Part shown: piece after piece, positions 8,946 to 19,086 of the stretch | Layout: the number at the start of each line of letters is the position of its first letter | Numbering within the stretch: the stretch's first letter is position 1 | Assembly (NCBI RefSeq): GCF_037974355.1 | Contig: NZ_CP150235.1 | Span: forward strand, 4,402,001 to 4,466,000 | Origin: Paenibacillus sp. FSL R5-0517 | Lineage (GTDB): Bacteria > Bacillota > Bacilli > Paenibacillales > Paenibacillaceae | Reading direction: 5' to 3' | DNA length: 64,000 nucleotides | Made by a program: the position numbers and the translations under genes | Notes under the pieces: model-generated | Seen by the model: only the letters and a program-made list of their open reading frames with translations | What the model was told of the DNA's origin: nothing | Database searches by the model: none

Positions 8946-10541
8946 ATGTACAAAGTGTTAGTGTCGGACCCAATCAGTGATCTCGGTATCCAGCAACTGG
9001 TGGATGCAAATGATGTTGTTGTTGAGAAGAAAACCGGTCTTAGTGAAGATGAACTTGTTGCCATTATTGGTGATTATGATGCCCTCTTGGTTCGTAGCCA
9101 GACTCGTGTTACAGATCGTATTATGACGGCGGGTACCAACCTTAAAGTGATTGGACGTGCAGGTGTTGGTGTAGATAACATTGATCTGGAAGCTGCTACA
9201 CAGCGCGGGATCATCGTTATTAATGCACCTGATGGCAATACCATCACAACCTGTGAGCATACGTTTGCCATGATGATGGCATTGGCACGACACATTCCTC
9301 AGGCATACGCCAAGACTATTCAGGGTACGTGGGATCGTAAAACCTTCCTGGGTGTGGAATTAAGAAATAAAACGCTAGGTGTACTGGGTATGGGACGAAT
9401 CGGTAGTGAAGTTGCCAAACGCGCCAAAGCTTTCGGAATGGACATCCTTGCATACGACCCGTTCCTGACGGAGGAGCGTGCCGAGAAGCTGCAAGTGAAG
9501 CTGGCTAGTGTAGATGATATCATTCGTAATGCGGACTTCATGACCGTTCATACGCCATTAACACCGGAAACACGGCACATGATTTCACGTCCACAATTCG
9601 AAGTTATGAAAAAAGGCATGCGTATCATCAACTGTGCTCGTGGTGGTGTAGTTGACGAGATGGCACTTGTGGAAGCAATTGACGAAGGCATTGTTGCTGG
9701 AGCAGCATTTGATGTATTTGAAAGTGAACCACCTGCTCAGGACCATCCATTCCTGAATCACCCTAGCATCATCGTCACACCTCACTTGGGTGCATCGACT
9801 GTTGAGGCACAAGAAAACGTGGCAATTGACGTTTCTGAACAGGTTCTTCACATTCTGCGCAATGAACCTTTCAAGAACGCAGTTAACATGCCAGCTGTTG
9901 CACCAACCGTAATGAACAAATTGCAGCCTTATTTCAAATTGGGTGAAACATTGGGAAGTTTTGCAGCACAGATTACACAAAATGCAGTGCAGGAGATCCG
10001 AATCGACTATGCTGGCGAACTTTCTGAAGTAGATACATCGCCTCTTACGCGTTACATTGTGAAGGGTATTCTCGCCAGACATTTGGGTGGGGAAGCCAAC
10101 ATCGTCAACTCCATGCATTTGGCCAAAATCCGTGATCTGAATGTGGTTGTAAGCCAAACCTCTGCAACCAAAGGATTCACTAACCTGATTACTGTAACAT
10201 TGGTTACAACTCAGGATGCTGAGGAACGCCGTGTAGCAGGTACATTGCTTGCAGGTTATGGAGAACGTATCGTTCGTCTGGACAAATTCCCGGTAGATAT
10301 CGCTCCGGAAAGTCATCAAATCTTGATCTCACATAACGATAAGCCAGGTATTATCGGTCGTGTAGGAACACTGCTTGGACAAAACGATGTCAACATCGCA
10401 TCCATGCAGGTTGGACGTAAGATTATTGGTGGTGCAGCCATCATGATTCTGACCGTAGATAAAGCTGTGCCAAAAGACGTGCTTGTGCAGCTTGCTGCGC
10501 TGCCTGAGATCAATACTGCTGTTGAAATCGTGCTGGAATAA
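8946..10541 (+). CDS. serA: D-3-phosphoglycerate dehydrogenase
   Basis: 531 residues; first enzyme of serine biosynthesis, oxidising 3-phosphoglycerate with NAD. Substrate-binding and Rossmann domains include GRAGVGVDNID, LGVLGMGRIGSEVAKRA (NAD fold, about 145-160), NCARGGVVDE and the catalytic HLGAST. The intervening domain follows, and the C-terminal ACT domain (HNDKPGIIGRVGTLLG, about 458 onward) marks the long form, usually serine-regulated. Start ATG has AAGGAGGAAG seven bases upstream. It is governed by the T-box leader and ends at its own terminator, so it is a single-gene unit. Confidence 0.97.
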   Translation: MYKVLVSDPISDLGIQQLVDANDVVVEKKTGLSEDELVAIIGDYDALLVRSQTRVTDRIMTAGTNLKVIGRAGVGVDNIDLEAATQRGIIVINAPDGNTITTCEHTFAMMMALARHIPQAYAKTIQGTWDRKTFLGVELRNKTLGVLGMGRIGSEVAKRAKAFGMDILAYDPFLTEERAEKLQVKLASVDDIIRNADFMTVHTPLTPETRHMISRPQFEVMKKGMRIINCARGGVVDEMALVEAIDEGIVAGAAFDVFESEPPAQDHPFLNHPSIIVTPHLGASTVEAQENVAIDVSEQVLHILRNEPFKNAVNMPAVAPTVMNKLQPYFKLGETLGSFAAQITQNAVQEIRIDYAGELSEVDTSPLTRYIVKGILARHLGGEANIVNSMHLAKIRDLNVVVSQTSATKGFTNLITVTLVTTQDAEERRVAGTLLAGYGERIVRLDKFPVDIAPESHQILISHNDKPGIIGRVGTLLGQNDVNIASMQVGRKIIGGAAIMILTVDKAVPKDVLVQLAALPEINTAVEIVLE

Positions 10542-10569
10542 TCATACGTATTATAAATGTAAAAGAAAA

Positions 10570-10599
10570 GACGGGACCATCATGGTTCCGCCTTTTTTT
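10570..10599. terminator. Terminator between serA and the collagen-like gene
   Basis: CGGGACCAT/ATGGTTCCG stem followed by seven T on the plus strand; the opposite strand has TTTTCTTTT after the same stem, so it may also stop the converging collagen transcript. The remaining 10600-10746 holds nothing recognised. Confidence 0.75.
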
Positions 10600-10746
10600 G
10601 TCCCGAATTAAATGAAGTTTTCATTTACATTTTCAAGTTAAATTTGATAATGGTGAGTGATACTTCTGGCCGTGCACTTTCGGTTGCCCCAAACACCTGT
10701 TGTTTGATTGACCACTAGTGATTCATCTTAAGACGTTATCAGACGA

Positions 10747-13700
10747 TTAACTTAACTGAATAATATTTAGTGTAGATCCTGGAGGAGAAAGAATAGCTGT
10801 GCCAATAAGCCCGAATAATTGTAACTGTATTGTTGAACCAGCCGTAACGGTAACCATAAAGTCAGACTGAAGCTGACTGAGAGAAAGTGCTGGAGATACT
10901 ACACTCGCTGGAATAGCTGTACCATTAAGTAAAACCCGAGATTGAATAGCAAGTGCAGCTGTCAGATTTATTTTGTATGAGATGTAGTAACGACCTGCGT
11001 TGGCAAGTGTGAAGGTGTCATTTGTCCCATTGACGGTTATACCTGTGCCGATATTTTGGTTATTCGGCAATGGAACGAGTGTACCTCCCAATATTACAAC
11101 AATCGTACCATTAGTGTTCTCAGCAAAAGCAGAGTTAGATGTTACAGATGTTCCGGTTGCACCGGTTGCACCGGTAGCTCCTGTTTCACCAGTCGCACCC
11201 GTTGGTCCGGTACTTCCTGTTATGCCGACTCCCGTGGCTCCGGTTATCCCTGTCGCTCCTGTTCCCCCAGTTGCGCCCGTTGGTCCAGTGCTTCCCGTTA
11301 CACCAACTCCTGTCGCTCCTGTTTCACCAGTGACACCCGTTAGTCCGGTTGTACCTGTAGCCCCTGTAACCCCAGTCGTTCCGGTCGCCCCTGCAAGACC
11401 CGTTACTCCACTTACTCCCGTTTCACCAGTAGCACCCGTTATACCGGTACTTCCTGTTATGCCGACTCCTGTGGCCCCGGTTATCCCTGTTGCTCCTGTT
11501 TCACCAGTTGCACCCGTTGGTCCAGTGCTTCCCGTTACACCAACTCCTGTGGCTCCGGTTATCCCTGTCGCTCCTGTTTCACCAGTCGCACCCGTTGGTC
11601 CAGTGCTTCCCGTTACACCAACTCCTGTGGCTCCGGTTATCCCTGTCGCTCCTGTTTCACCAGTGGCACCCGTTGACCCGGTACTTCCTGTTATGCCAAC
11701 TCCTGTTGCTCCAGTTAACCCTGTCGCTCCTGTTTCCCCTGTCGCACCCGTTGACCCGGTACTTCCTGTTATGCCGACTCCTGTTGCTCCAGTTAACCCT
11801 GTCGCTCCTGTTTCACCAGTGGCACCCGTTGGTCCAGTGCTTCCCGTTACACCAACTCCTGTGGCTCCCGTTATCCCTGTCGCTCCTGTTTCCCCTGTCG
11901 CACCCGTTGACCCGGTACTTCCTGTTATGCCGACTCCTGTTGCTCCAGTTAACCCTGTCGCTCCTGTTTCACCAGTGGCACCCGTTGGTCCAGTGCTTCC
12001 CGTTACACCAACTCCTGTGGCTCCCGTTATCCCTGTCGCTCCTGTTTCCCCTGTCGCACCCGTTGACCCGGTACTTCCTGTTATGCCGACTCCTGTTGCT
12101 CCAGTTAACCCTGTCGCTCCTGTTTCACCAGTGGCTCCCGTTACTCCCGTACTTCCCGTTACACCAACTCCTGTGGCTCCCGTTATCCCTGTCGCTCCTG
12201 TTTCCCCTGTCGCACCCGTTGACCCGGTACTTCCTGTTATGCCAACTCCTGTTGCTCCAGTTAACCCTGTCACTCCTGTCTCACCAGTGGCTCCCGTTAC
12301 TCCCGTACTTCCCGTTATGCCGACTCCCGTGGCTCCAGTCACACCTGTAGCTCCTGTTTCACCAGTGACACCCGTTTCTCCGGTACTTCCTGTTACGCCG
12401 ACTCCAGTGGCCCCCGTTATACCTGTTGCTCCTGTTCCACCAGTGACTCCGGTTAGCCCTGCCGTTCCCGTCGCTCCTGTTTCCCCGGTTGCACCGGATG
12501 CCCCTGTGTCTCCAGTACTGCCGGTTACGCCAACTCCTGTGGCTCCCGTAACACCCGTTGCCCCTGCGCCCGCGAGCAACGTAAAATCCGGTGAAGTCCC
12601 TGGCGTTCCCGTTGGTGATGCCACATTCGCGATATACGTACTTCCATTAAACGTTACGACCTGACCGACTGGATACGTCGGCGCAACTGCTGGATCGAAC
12701 GGCACCACTCCCGTGAGTCCTGCACCCGTAACACCCGTTGCTCCGGTATTCCCTGTCACTCCAGCTCCCGTTGCACCTGTCACACCTGTTGCTCCCGCAC
12801 CCGCAATTAATGTGTAATCTGGTGATGTACCCGGTGTGCCCGTTGGAGTTGCAAGATTGGATATATACGTACTGCCATTAAACGTTACTACTTGACCCGC
12901 TGGATACGTTGGGGCTACGGCTGGATCAAATGGCACAAGGCCACTCAAACCTACGCCTGTCGCTCCTGTTACACCTGAAGTCCCTGTAACGCCGGTACTT
13001 CCCGTTACCCCAACTCCGGTGGCTCCGGTAACTCCCGTCGCTCCTGCGCCTGCAAGCAACGTATAATCTGGCGACGTGCCCGGCGTTCCCGTTGGTGAGG
13101 CTACATTGGCAATATACGTACTGCCATTGAACGTTACTACTTGACCCGCTGGATACGTTGGGGCTACGGCTGGATCAAATGGCACGAGGCCACTCAAACC
13201 TACGCCTGTCGCTCCTGTTACACCTGAAGTCCCTGTAACGCCGGTACTTCCCGTTACCCCAACTCCGGTGGCTCCGGTAACTCCCGTCGCTCCTGCGCCT
13301 GCAAGCAACGTATAATCTGGCGACGTGCCCGGCGTTCCCGTTGGTGCAGCTACATTGGCAATATACGTACTGCCATTGAACGTTACTACTTGACCCGCTG
13401 GATACGTTGGGGCTACCGCTGGGTCGAATGGTACGATACCACTCAAACCTGCACCTGTCGCTCCCGTTACACCTGAAGTCCCTGTAACGCCGGTACTTCC
13501 CGTTACCCCAACTCCGGTGGCTCCGGTAACTCCCGTCGCTCCTGCGCCTGCAAGCAACGTATAATCTGGCGACGTGCCCGGCGTTCCCGTTGGTGATGCC
13601 ACATTCGCGATATACGTACTCCCGTTAAACGTTACAACCTGACCAACTGAATATGTTGGAGCCACGGCTGGATCGAATGGCAAAATGCCTGTTAGTCCTG

Positions 13701-15321
13701 CCCCGGTTGCTCCCGTTACACCTGAGGCACCTGTGGCTCCTGTAGGTCCTGCTCCTGCAAGCAATGTATAGTCTGGCGAAGTCCCTGGAGTACCCGCAGG
13801 AGAAGCCACATTTGTTATATACGTACTGCCATTAAAGGTAACAACCTGACCGGTTGGATACGTTGGAGCTACTGCAGGGTCAAACGTAACTGCACCATCA
13901 AGCCCTATGCCCGTAGCTCCAGTCGAACCTGTAACTCCAGAACCTGCTAGCAGTGTATAATCTGGTGAACTGCCGGGTGTACCTGTTGGTGATGCCACAT
14001 TGGTAATATAAGTACTTCCCCCAAATGTGATGATCTGTTCAGCGGGATAGGTTGGTGCTAATGCCGGATCGAATGGCACGATACCACTTAAACCTACGCC
14101 TGTGGCCCCGGTTGCTCCTGTCGTTCCTACGCCCGTGTCTCCCGCAGCCGCAAGCAGCGTGTAATCCGGGGAGCTTCCTGGTACTCCTCCAGGACTTGCA
14201 ACATTCGTAATATAAGTACTCCCGTTGTACGTAACAACCTGACCGGTTGGATATGTCGGGGATTGAGCCGGATCAAAAGAAGTTATTCCAGTTAGGCCTA
14301 CACCAGTTGCACCGGTGTCCCCCGCAGCCGCAATTAATGTATAATCCGACGAAGTTCCCGGTGTTCCTATAGGACTGGCAACACTTGTAATGTACGTACT
14401 CCCGTTATACGTAATTATCTGACCGGCTGGATAACCCGGGGCAAGCGCTGGATCAAATGCTAATGCACCCGTTAAACCAGCTCCGGTTGCTCCTGTAGCT
14501 CCGGTCGTTCCTCCCGCCAACAAAAGAGTGTAATCCGGGGAACTCCCGGGTATACCCAAAGGACCGTTTACATTAGCAACATAAAGATTCCCCTCATAGC
14601 TTACTACCTGACCCTGAGCATATGTCGGTCCAAGTGCTGGATCATATCCGGTAATATTGTTTAAACCTACACCAGGTGCTCCTGCCGGACCCTGTGCTCC
14701 CTGTGGGCCAACTGGTCCTACTGGGCCGATTGGTCCAATTCCTCCTGCCGGTCCAGTAGCACCTTTCACCCCGGGAACACCCGGAACACCTGGTACACCT
14801 GGTACACCTGGTACTCCTGGAACTCCCTGTGGGCCAGTTGGTCCGGTAGCTCCTCCGTTTCCAAGAGTTGTCGTCGCCCGACTTAAGGATAACGATATCG
14901 AACGGATTAACCCCACGAATTTATCTTTTTCTACAGGTGGCACTTCAAGAAGTAACGTCACACTCAATAAATCATCTAGTAAATGTTGCAAGTTACCTGC
15001 GAGATTAATTAAAGGAACAGGAATAACCTCTGAGCCTGCAATCGTTAATTCCAGTACTGCTTGTAATTCTGCTTTTACCCCGGCACGAAATCCGGATTCA
15101 TTTACAAATGTAAGTAACGGGCGTAATCCATTCTGTAATGCTAGTATATTGGCTGAAGTCGGCTGGCCGAGTGCAGCTGGAATAGTCACAGCGAGAGAAC
15201 GCAGTATGGATTCAAATTGCTCCAGTTCTTTAGTGGTTATAGGAATAAACGGAGAGCCCGCTCTAAAAGATCTGCCTTCCAGAAAAGCTTTAATATTGAC
15301 CCTTTTTCGATCATCGGACAT
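10747..15321 (-). CDS. BclA-like collagen-like spore-surface protein
   Basis: 1524 residues. An N-terminal helical domain (1-155) is followed by a short G-V-P collagen run, then about ten modules alternating a roughly 60-residue unit (GQVVTFNGSTYIANVASP and neighbours) with G-x-T collagen triplets, then a long G-x-T stretch (about 930-1380), and a C-terminal jelly-roll (about 1385-1524, from TSVTSNSAFAENTNGTIVV) of the BclA/TNF type. BclA-family proteins form the hair-like nap of the exosporium and trimerise through this last domain; many Thr residues are likely glycosylation sites. No signal peptide, as expected for spore-surface deposition from the mother cell. CATAAGCT upstream of the gene resembles a sigma-K -10 but lacks a clear -35. 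It sits where B. subtilis has sigX-rsiX. Confidence 0.85.
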   Translation of the reverse strand: MSDDRKRVNIKAFLEGRSFRAGSPFIPITTKELEQFESILRSLAVTIPAALGQPTSANILALQNGLRPLLTFVNESGFRAGVKAELQAVLELTIAGSEVIPVPLINLAGNLQHLLDDLLSVTLLLEVPPVEKDKFVGLIRSISLSLSRATTTLGNGGATGPTGPQGVPGVPGVPGVPGVPGVPGVKGATGPAGGIGPIGPVGPVGPQGAQGPAGAPGVGLNNITGYDPALGPTYAQGQVVSYEGNLYVANVNGPLGIPGSSPDYTLLLAGGTTGATGATGAGLTGALAFDPALAPGYPAGQIITYNGSTYITSVASPIGTPGTSSDYTLIAAAGDTGATGVGLTGITSFDPAQSPTYPTGQVVTYNGSTYITNVASPGGVPGSSPDYTLLAAAGDTGVGTTGATGATGVGLSGIVPFDPALAPTYPAEQIITFGGSTYITNVASPTGTPGSSPDYTLLAGSGVTGSTGATGIGLDGAVTFDPAVAPTYPTGQVVTFNGSTYITNVASPAGTPGTSPDYTLLAGAGPTGATGASGVTGATGAGLTGILPFDPAVAPTYSVGQVVTFNGSTYIANVASPTGTPGTSPDYTLLAGAGATGVTGATGVGVTGSTGVTGTSGVTGATGAGLSGIVPFDPAVAPTYPAGQVVTFNGSTYIANVAAPTGTPGTSPDYTLLAGAGATGVTGATGVGVTGSTGVTGTSGVTGATGVGLSGLVPFDPAVAPTYPAGQVVTFNGSTYIANVASPTGTPGTSPDYTLLAGAGATGVTGATGVGVTGSTGVTGTSGVTGATGVGLSGLVPFDPAVAPTYPAGQVVTFNGSTYISNLATPTGTPGTSPDYTLIAGAGATGVTGATGAGVTGNTGATGVTGAGLTGVVPFDPAVAPTYPVGQVVTFNGSTYIANVASPTGTPGTSPDFTLLAGAGATGVTGATGVGVTGSTGDTGASGATGETGATGTAGLTGVTGGTGATGITGATGVGVTGSTGETGVTGETGATGVTGATGVGITGSTGVTGATGETGVTGLTGATGVGITGSTGSTGATGETGATGITGATGVGVTGSTGVTGATGETGATGLTGATGVGITGSTGSTGATGETGATGITGATGVGVTGSTGPTGATGETGATGLTGATGVGITGSTGSTGATGETGATGITGATGVGVTGSTGPTGATGETGATGLTGATGVGITGSTGSTGATGETGATGLTGATGVGITGSTGSTGATGETGATGITGATGVGVTGSTGPTGATGETGATGITGATGVGVTGSTGPTGATGETGATGITGATGVGITGSTGITGATGETGVSGVTGLAGATGTTGVTGATGTTGLTGVTGETGATGVGVTGSTGPTGATGGTGATGITGATGVGITGSTGPTGATGETGATGATGATGTSVTSNSAFAENTNGTIVVILGGTLVPLPNNQNIGTGITVNGTNDTFTLANAGRYYISYKINLTAALAIQSRVLLNGTAIPASVVSPALSLSQLQSDFMVTVTAGSTIQLQLFGLIGTAILSPPGSTLNIIQLS
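11250..12430 (-). repeat. 78-bp coding repeats (26-residue collagen units)
   Basis: Near-identical 78-base units, for example the phase marked by CTTCCCGTTA at 11528 and 11606. Each unit encodes eight or so G-x-T triplets and one two-residue break (G-V before G-V-T). Such arrays change copy number by slippage or recombination. Confidence 0.85.
12952..13698 (-). repeat. 249-bp tandem coding repeats
   Basis: Three successive 249-base units (83 codons) starting near 12952, 13201 and 13450, differing at few positions. Each encodes one non-collagen module plus a collagen stretch; more diverged copies continue to about 14650. Confidence 0.85.
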
Positions 15322-15461
15322 GCTTAACTCAATCCTCCTCTATCTTGCTTGCTTTTCAAGCTTATGTAACATAGGAAGGAAAATTATCTTGGACACTCTT
15401 TTTAGTCAAAAATAAAAAAAATCATGTTCCACGTTGAACAAGATTAAACGGTACTCTTCAA

Positions 15462-15493
15462 CAAAAAACACCCTCCGTAAGAGGGTGTTTCCG
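15462..15493 (-). terminator. Terminator after resE
   Basis: Minus-strand stem ACACCCTC/GAGGGTGT followed by TTTTTTG. Confidence 0.85.
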
Positions 15494-15514
15494 CACTTTT
15501 TGTATGAAATCAGG

Positions 15515-16999
15515 CTATTTCGATGAATCCAAGGGAAATTGTAAAATAAACTCTGTTCCTTCGCCAAGCACACTGTTGACGGTAATCATGCCTTGATGCG
15601 CATCAACAATATTTTTCACAATCGCTAACCCAAGCCCTGTACCTACACTTTCTCCCCGAACACGAGCCTTGTCTGCTTTGTAGAATCGTTCGAAAATAAA
15701 TGGCAAGTCGGATGAAGGGATCCCTACACCCTGATCCTTCACTGAAACTCTAACGAATGGCGCACGAAGATAAGTGACCCGCTCTGCCGAGATCATTACA
15801 TTTTTGCCAGTCGGCGTATGCCTGAAGGCATTATCCAGCAAATTCGTAAAGACTTGCTCAAGTCGATCCTCATCTGCCTGTTGAAGTTCAATGGTTGGCT
15901 GTTCACATTCGAAGTGCAGTTGAATTCCCTGTTCTTTCGACCGCACTGAGAACTTCCGGTATACACGCTCAAGTAGTTCCCCAAGGTCAACTTCCTTCAT
16001 CACCATGTCCGTGTGTCCAGCTTCCATCCGAGCCAGATCAAGTAAGTCTTTGACCAATCTGCCCATTCGCAGGGACTCATCATGAATAACCTGGATAAGT
16101 TCTTCGCTCTCTTCCGGTGAGGTTGCCATACCGTCCAGTAGGGCTTCACTGTAACCTTGCATCATGGATAGCGGAGTTCGTATTTCATGAGATACATTAG
16201 CCACAAAATCACGCCGCATTTTCTCCAAACGCACTTCTTCTGTTACATCTCTCAAGACAGCCACAGCGCCTCTGACAACACTGTCAGCATACAACGGTGC
16301 CATCTGGACAGACCAAACGCCTTGCTGTACATGAACATTGGAGTTCTGATCCCCACCTTGCTCCATCACCATTCTGAACAATGGAAGAAGGGGCTCAGGT
16401 ACATCACGTGAAGACTTGTCAAACTGTTCAGAATCTTTTCCTTCGTCCACTTTCGCCCAATCCAGATCATACCAAGTCTGCATGATCTTCTCTCCTGGCG
16501 GATTCGTCAGAATAACTTTGCCTTCACCATCAAATGTAACCACCGCATCGGTCATGCTTCGAAGCACACTAGCCAAATGTTCCTTCTCATGGTTAAGGTT
16601 TCGAATATTATCTTCCAGTTGGGCAGCCATATGATTAAAAGTATTGGCCAATTCACCAATCTCATCACTCGTTACCAGGGAGAGACGTGTTCCGTAGTTG
16701 CCTTTGCGAATCGCATTGGCTGCCTGAATCAATTGCTGCATAGGCTGCGTTATTTTGGTGAATAGGAACAATGCAAAAAAGGTAGTTAAACTGAATCCGA
16801 TAATACAGATATAGGTGAACAACCGTTTAATATCTCTGGACTCGGATTCTGCAAAGTTCGTATCAATGTAGGGCAGCAAAAAAAGACCCAGCGCTATAAG
16901 TACACAACCCACAAGGCAGATAATAGTGATCCATAACTTCCCGACCAGCGATCTCCAGAAACTTAAACTACTTCGGTACTTCCAGTTTATAACCGACAC
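15515..16999 (-). CDS. resE: Sensor histidine kinase ResE
   Basis: 494 residues: two membrane helices flank a short outer loop, then a HAMP domain (about 60-135), a PAS-like domain (about 145-260), a HisKA box with VANVSHEIRTPL (phospho-acceptor His) and a HATPase domain with N (LLDNAFRHT), G1 (DQGVGI), F (FERFYKAD) and G2 (GTGLGLAIV) boxes. ResE senses redox or oxygen limitation and phosphorylates ResD to control respiration genes. It overlaps resD by 32 bases. The GTG at 16999 is the only credible start in frame, but its ribosome binding site is weak, so the exact start is open. Confidence 0.93.
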   Translation of the reverse strand: MSVINWKYRSSLSFWRSLVGKLWITIICLVGCVLIALGLFLLPYIDTNFAESESRDIKRLFTYICIIGFSLTTFFALFLFTKITQPMQQLIQAANAIRKGNYGTRLSLVTSDEIGELANTFNHMAAQLEDNIRNLNHEKEHLASVLRSMTDAVVTFDGEGKVILTNPPGEKIMQTWYDLDWAKVDEGKDSEQFDKSSRDVPEPLLPLFRMVMEQGGDQNSNVHVQQGVWSVQMAPLYADSVVRGAVAVLRDVTEEVRLEKMRRDFVANVSHEIRTPLSMMQGYSEALLDGMATSPEESEELIQVIHDESLRMGRLVKDLLDLARMEAGHTDMVMKEVDLGELLERVYRKFSVRSKEQGIQLHFECEQPTIELQQADEDRLEQVFTNLLDNAFRHTPTGKNVMISAERVTYLRAPFVRVSVKDQGVGIPSSDLPFIFERFYKADKARVRGESVGTGLGLAIVKNIVDAHQGMITVNSVLGEGTEFILQFPLDSSK

Positions 17000-17684
17000 C
17001 CCACACCGTCGTAATCATGGCCGCCGACTCTGGCGATACCTTGTTAAGTTTCTCGCGAAGACGCTTCACATGCGTATCCACGGTACGAAGATCGCCAAAG
17101 AACTCGTAGTTCCATACATCTTTGAGCAATTCTTCTCTGGAGAACACTTTGTCGGGAGATGTTGCCAGGTAGTGCAACAATTCATATTCTTTTGGTGTAA
17201 GGCTAATCTCTTCACCACCAGCCGTGACCCGGTGGGCATCATGCTCAATAACCAAATGTGGGAACACGATGTTATTACTCGAATTGCTCTCCTTCGAGAG
17301 ATAAGCTGTCGCGGAAGATCGACGCAAAATCGCTTTGACACGATAAATCACTTCACGCGGACTGAATGGTTTTACTACGTAGTCATCAGCGCCAACTTCG
17401 AAGCCTTGAACCCGGTTAATCTCTTCACCTTTGGCAGTGAGCATCAAAACCGGCGTTGATTTCACCTGACGAAGACGGGTACACACTTCAACTCCATCCA
17501 TACCCGGTAACATCACATCAAGCAAAATCAGTCCGTAGTCCCCTGCTGTTGCTTTACGCAGCGCAGTTTCCCCATCCTCAGCTTCATCAATTTCATAACC
17601 TTCTTTTTCGAGATACATTTTCAAAAGTCTGCGGATTCTCTCTTCGTCATCCACGACCAGTATTCGATTCTCATGTTCAGCCAT
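16968..17684 (-). CDS. resD: Response regulator ResD
   Basis: 238 residues. The receiver domain (1-120) has the acidic pocket DDEE, the phospho-acceptor in LLDVMLPGMDG and the Lys of VVKPF; the C-terminal winged helix (about 135-235) is of the OmpR/PhoB type (TPKEYELLHYLA, RTVDTHVKRLREKL). ResD activates resABC, ctaA and anaerobic genes. The ATG at 17684 has GGAGAGG five bases upstream. A 139-base gap from resC leaves room for its own promoter. Confidence 0.95.
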   Translation of the reverse strand: MAEHENRILVVDDEERIRRLLKMYLEKEGYEIDEAEDGETALRKATAGDYGLILLDVMLPGMDGVEVCTRLRQVKSTPVLMLTAKGEEINRVQGFEVGADDYVVKPFSPREVIYRVKAILRRSSATAYLSKESNSSNNIVFPHLVIEHDAHRVTAGGEEISLTPKEYELLHYLATSPDKVFSREELLKDVWNYEFFGDLRTVDTHVKRLREKLNKVSPESAAMITTVWGVGYKLEVPK

Positions 17685-17823
17685 GCCTCTCCAGCCCCTT
17701 TGCAATAACTCCTGATCACTTCTATTATGTTCGATCTGGCGAACAATATTTGAATACCCTTCAATAAAAAGGTACGTTTGTGTTTCCCGTTTCTAAATCC
17801 AACCTTTGCAAGACGAGTCTGTC

Positions 17824-19086
17824 CTAGTCCGCTCCAGCGTACGAATGCAATCCGGCAATGATCAGATTCACCCCAACCAGCGTAAACATGACAACCAGGA
17901 AACCAAGAACCGCAAGCCATGCAGACTTTTGACCTTGCCAACCTCTGGATAAACGCAAATGCAGATACACACTATAATATAGCCATGTAATTAACGCCCA
18001 CACCTCTTTGGGGTCCCAACCCCAAAAACGACTCCAGGCAATCTGAGCCCAGATCATGGCAAAGATTAATGCTCCCAGTGTAAATATTGGAAAACCGATG
18101 GCAATCGCACGATAACTTATCTCATCCAGATCATCGGCATCGATTCCATCCATCATTGGCTGTAACGCTTGTCCAAGGGGTCTGCGCACAAGAAGTCGTA
18201 CAATTCCATACAGGATCAGACCTACAATAAGTGACCAAATCACCGTATTCAGCTTACGCCCGGCATTTACGCCGTTCATCCAGGAAGGCGTCTCAAGTAA
18301 AGGTTTTTTCATGCCAAGAAACGGTGTCATGCTCTCCACTTCGCTATTATATGGCGCAAAAATTGGAGGCATGCGATAATTCACTTTCTCTATTGTACTA
18401 TTTTCCTGTACCTGCGTGTCAATGCTGACCGTTTTCTGCACAAAAACCGCTTCATAGCCAGCTGCACGAAAGGCAAATACCGTTCCTATAAATCCAATAA
18501 CGACAACGATCGTAACCAGGGTGAATTCAACCCATCCTCGTTGACGTCTTGAAGACTTGTCCTTACCACTAAAATCAACAGTACGGAGCAAATACATGAA
18601 CCCTGCGGCAAAACCCACGGCGAAGAATGCTTCACCAAGTGCGGCCAACGTCACGTGAATTTTCAGCCAGATGGACTGAAGTGCCGGGATCAACGGTTGT
18701 ACCTCCTGAGGAAATACAGCAGCATAAGCCATTATAATGATGGTAAGTGGTAAGGCAAACAAACCCAGTAACGACTTCCGATATATCGCGTATACAACGA
18801 TAAATGCAACCATGATCATCATGGACAGAAAAGACATGAACTCGTACATGTTACTAACAGGAATATGCCCTGCCCCAGCCCATCGGGTTGCAAAGAATAC
18901 AAGATGTGCCGCCAAAGCGACAGTCGAGGCAATGAAAGCTCGTTTACCCCAGCGATTCATGTGCGCCAGAGGATCACGATTGCTCCATTTTTTGCCCATT
19001 ACCGCAACACCATATAAAAAGAATGCGGCACAATAGAGAAAGAAAGCTACGATAAATGCGTCGCTGCTGAAATCCAATAAATTCAT
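17824..19086 (-). CDS. resC: Cytochrome c biogenesis protein ResC (CcsA type)
   Basis: 420 residues with about eight membrane helices. The tryptophan-rich haem-handling motif appears as FWGWDPKEVWALITW (about 355-370), with conserved His residues in flanking helices. With ResB it forms the system II complex that carries haem across the membrane and joins it to apocytochrome c. It overlaps resB by four bases (ATGA), so the two are translationally coupled. Confidence 0.95.
   Translation of the reverse strand: MNLLDFSSDAFIVAFFLYCAAFFLYGVAVMGKKWSNRDPLAHMNRWGKRAFIASTVALAAHLVFFATRWAGAGHIPVSNMYEFMSFLSMMIMVAFIVVYAIYRKSLLGLFALPLTIIIMAYAAVFPQEVQPLIPALQSIWLKIHVTLAALGEAFFAVGFAAGFMYLLRTVDFSGKDKSSRRQRGWVEFTLVTIVVVIGFIGTVFAFRAAGYEAVFVQKTVSIDTQVQENSTIEKVNYRMPPIFAPYNSEVESMTPFLGMKKPLLETPSWMNGVNAGRKLNTVIWSLIVGLILYGIVRLLVRRPLGQALQPMMDGIDADDLDEISYRAIAIGFPIFTLGALIFAMIWAQIAWSRFWGWDPKEVWALITWLYYSVYLHLRLSRGWQGQKSAWLAVLGFLVVMFTLVGVNLIIAGLHSYAGAD

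Noticed and set aside
11000..12664. Long plus-strand open frame (554 codons) opposite the collagen gene
   Set aside because: It is the complement of G-x-T repeats, giving Pro-Val-rich nonsense without stops; no ribosome binding site or domain.
11250..13700. Regular short repeats that could suggest CRISPR
   Set aside because: They are in-frame coding repeats without unique spacers.
17735..17755. GTTCG...CGAAC inverted repeat between resC and resD
   Set aside because: The half-sites are in the reverse order and spacing of a LexA box.
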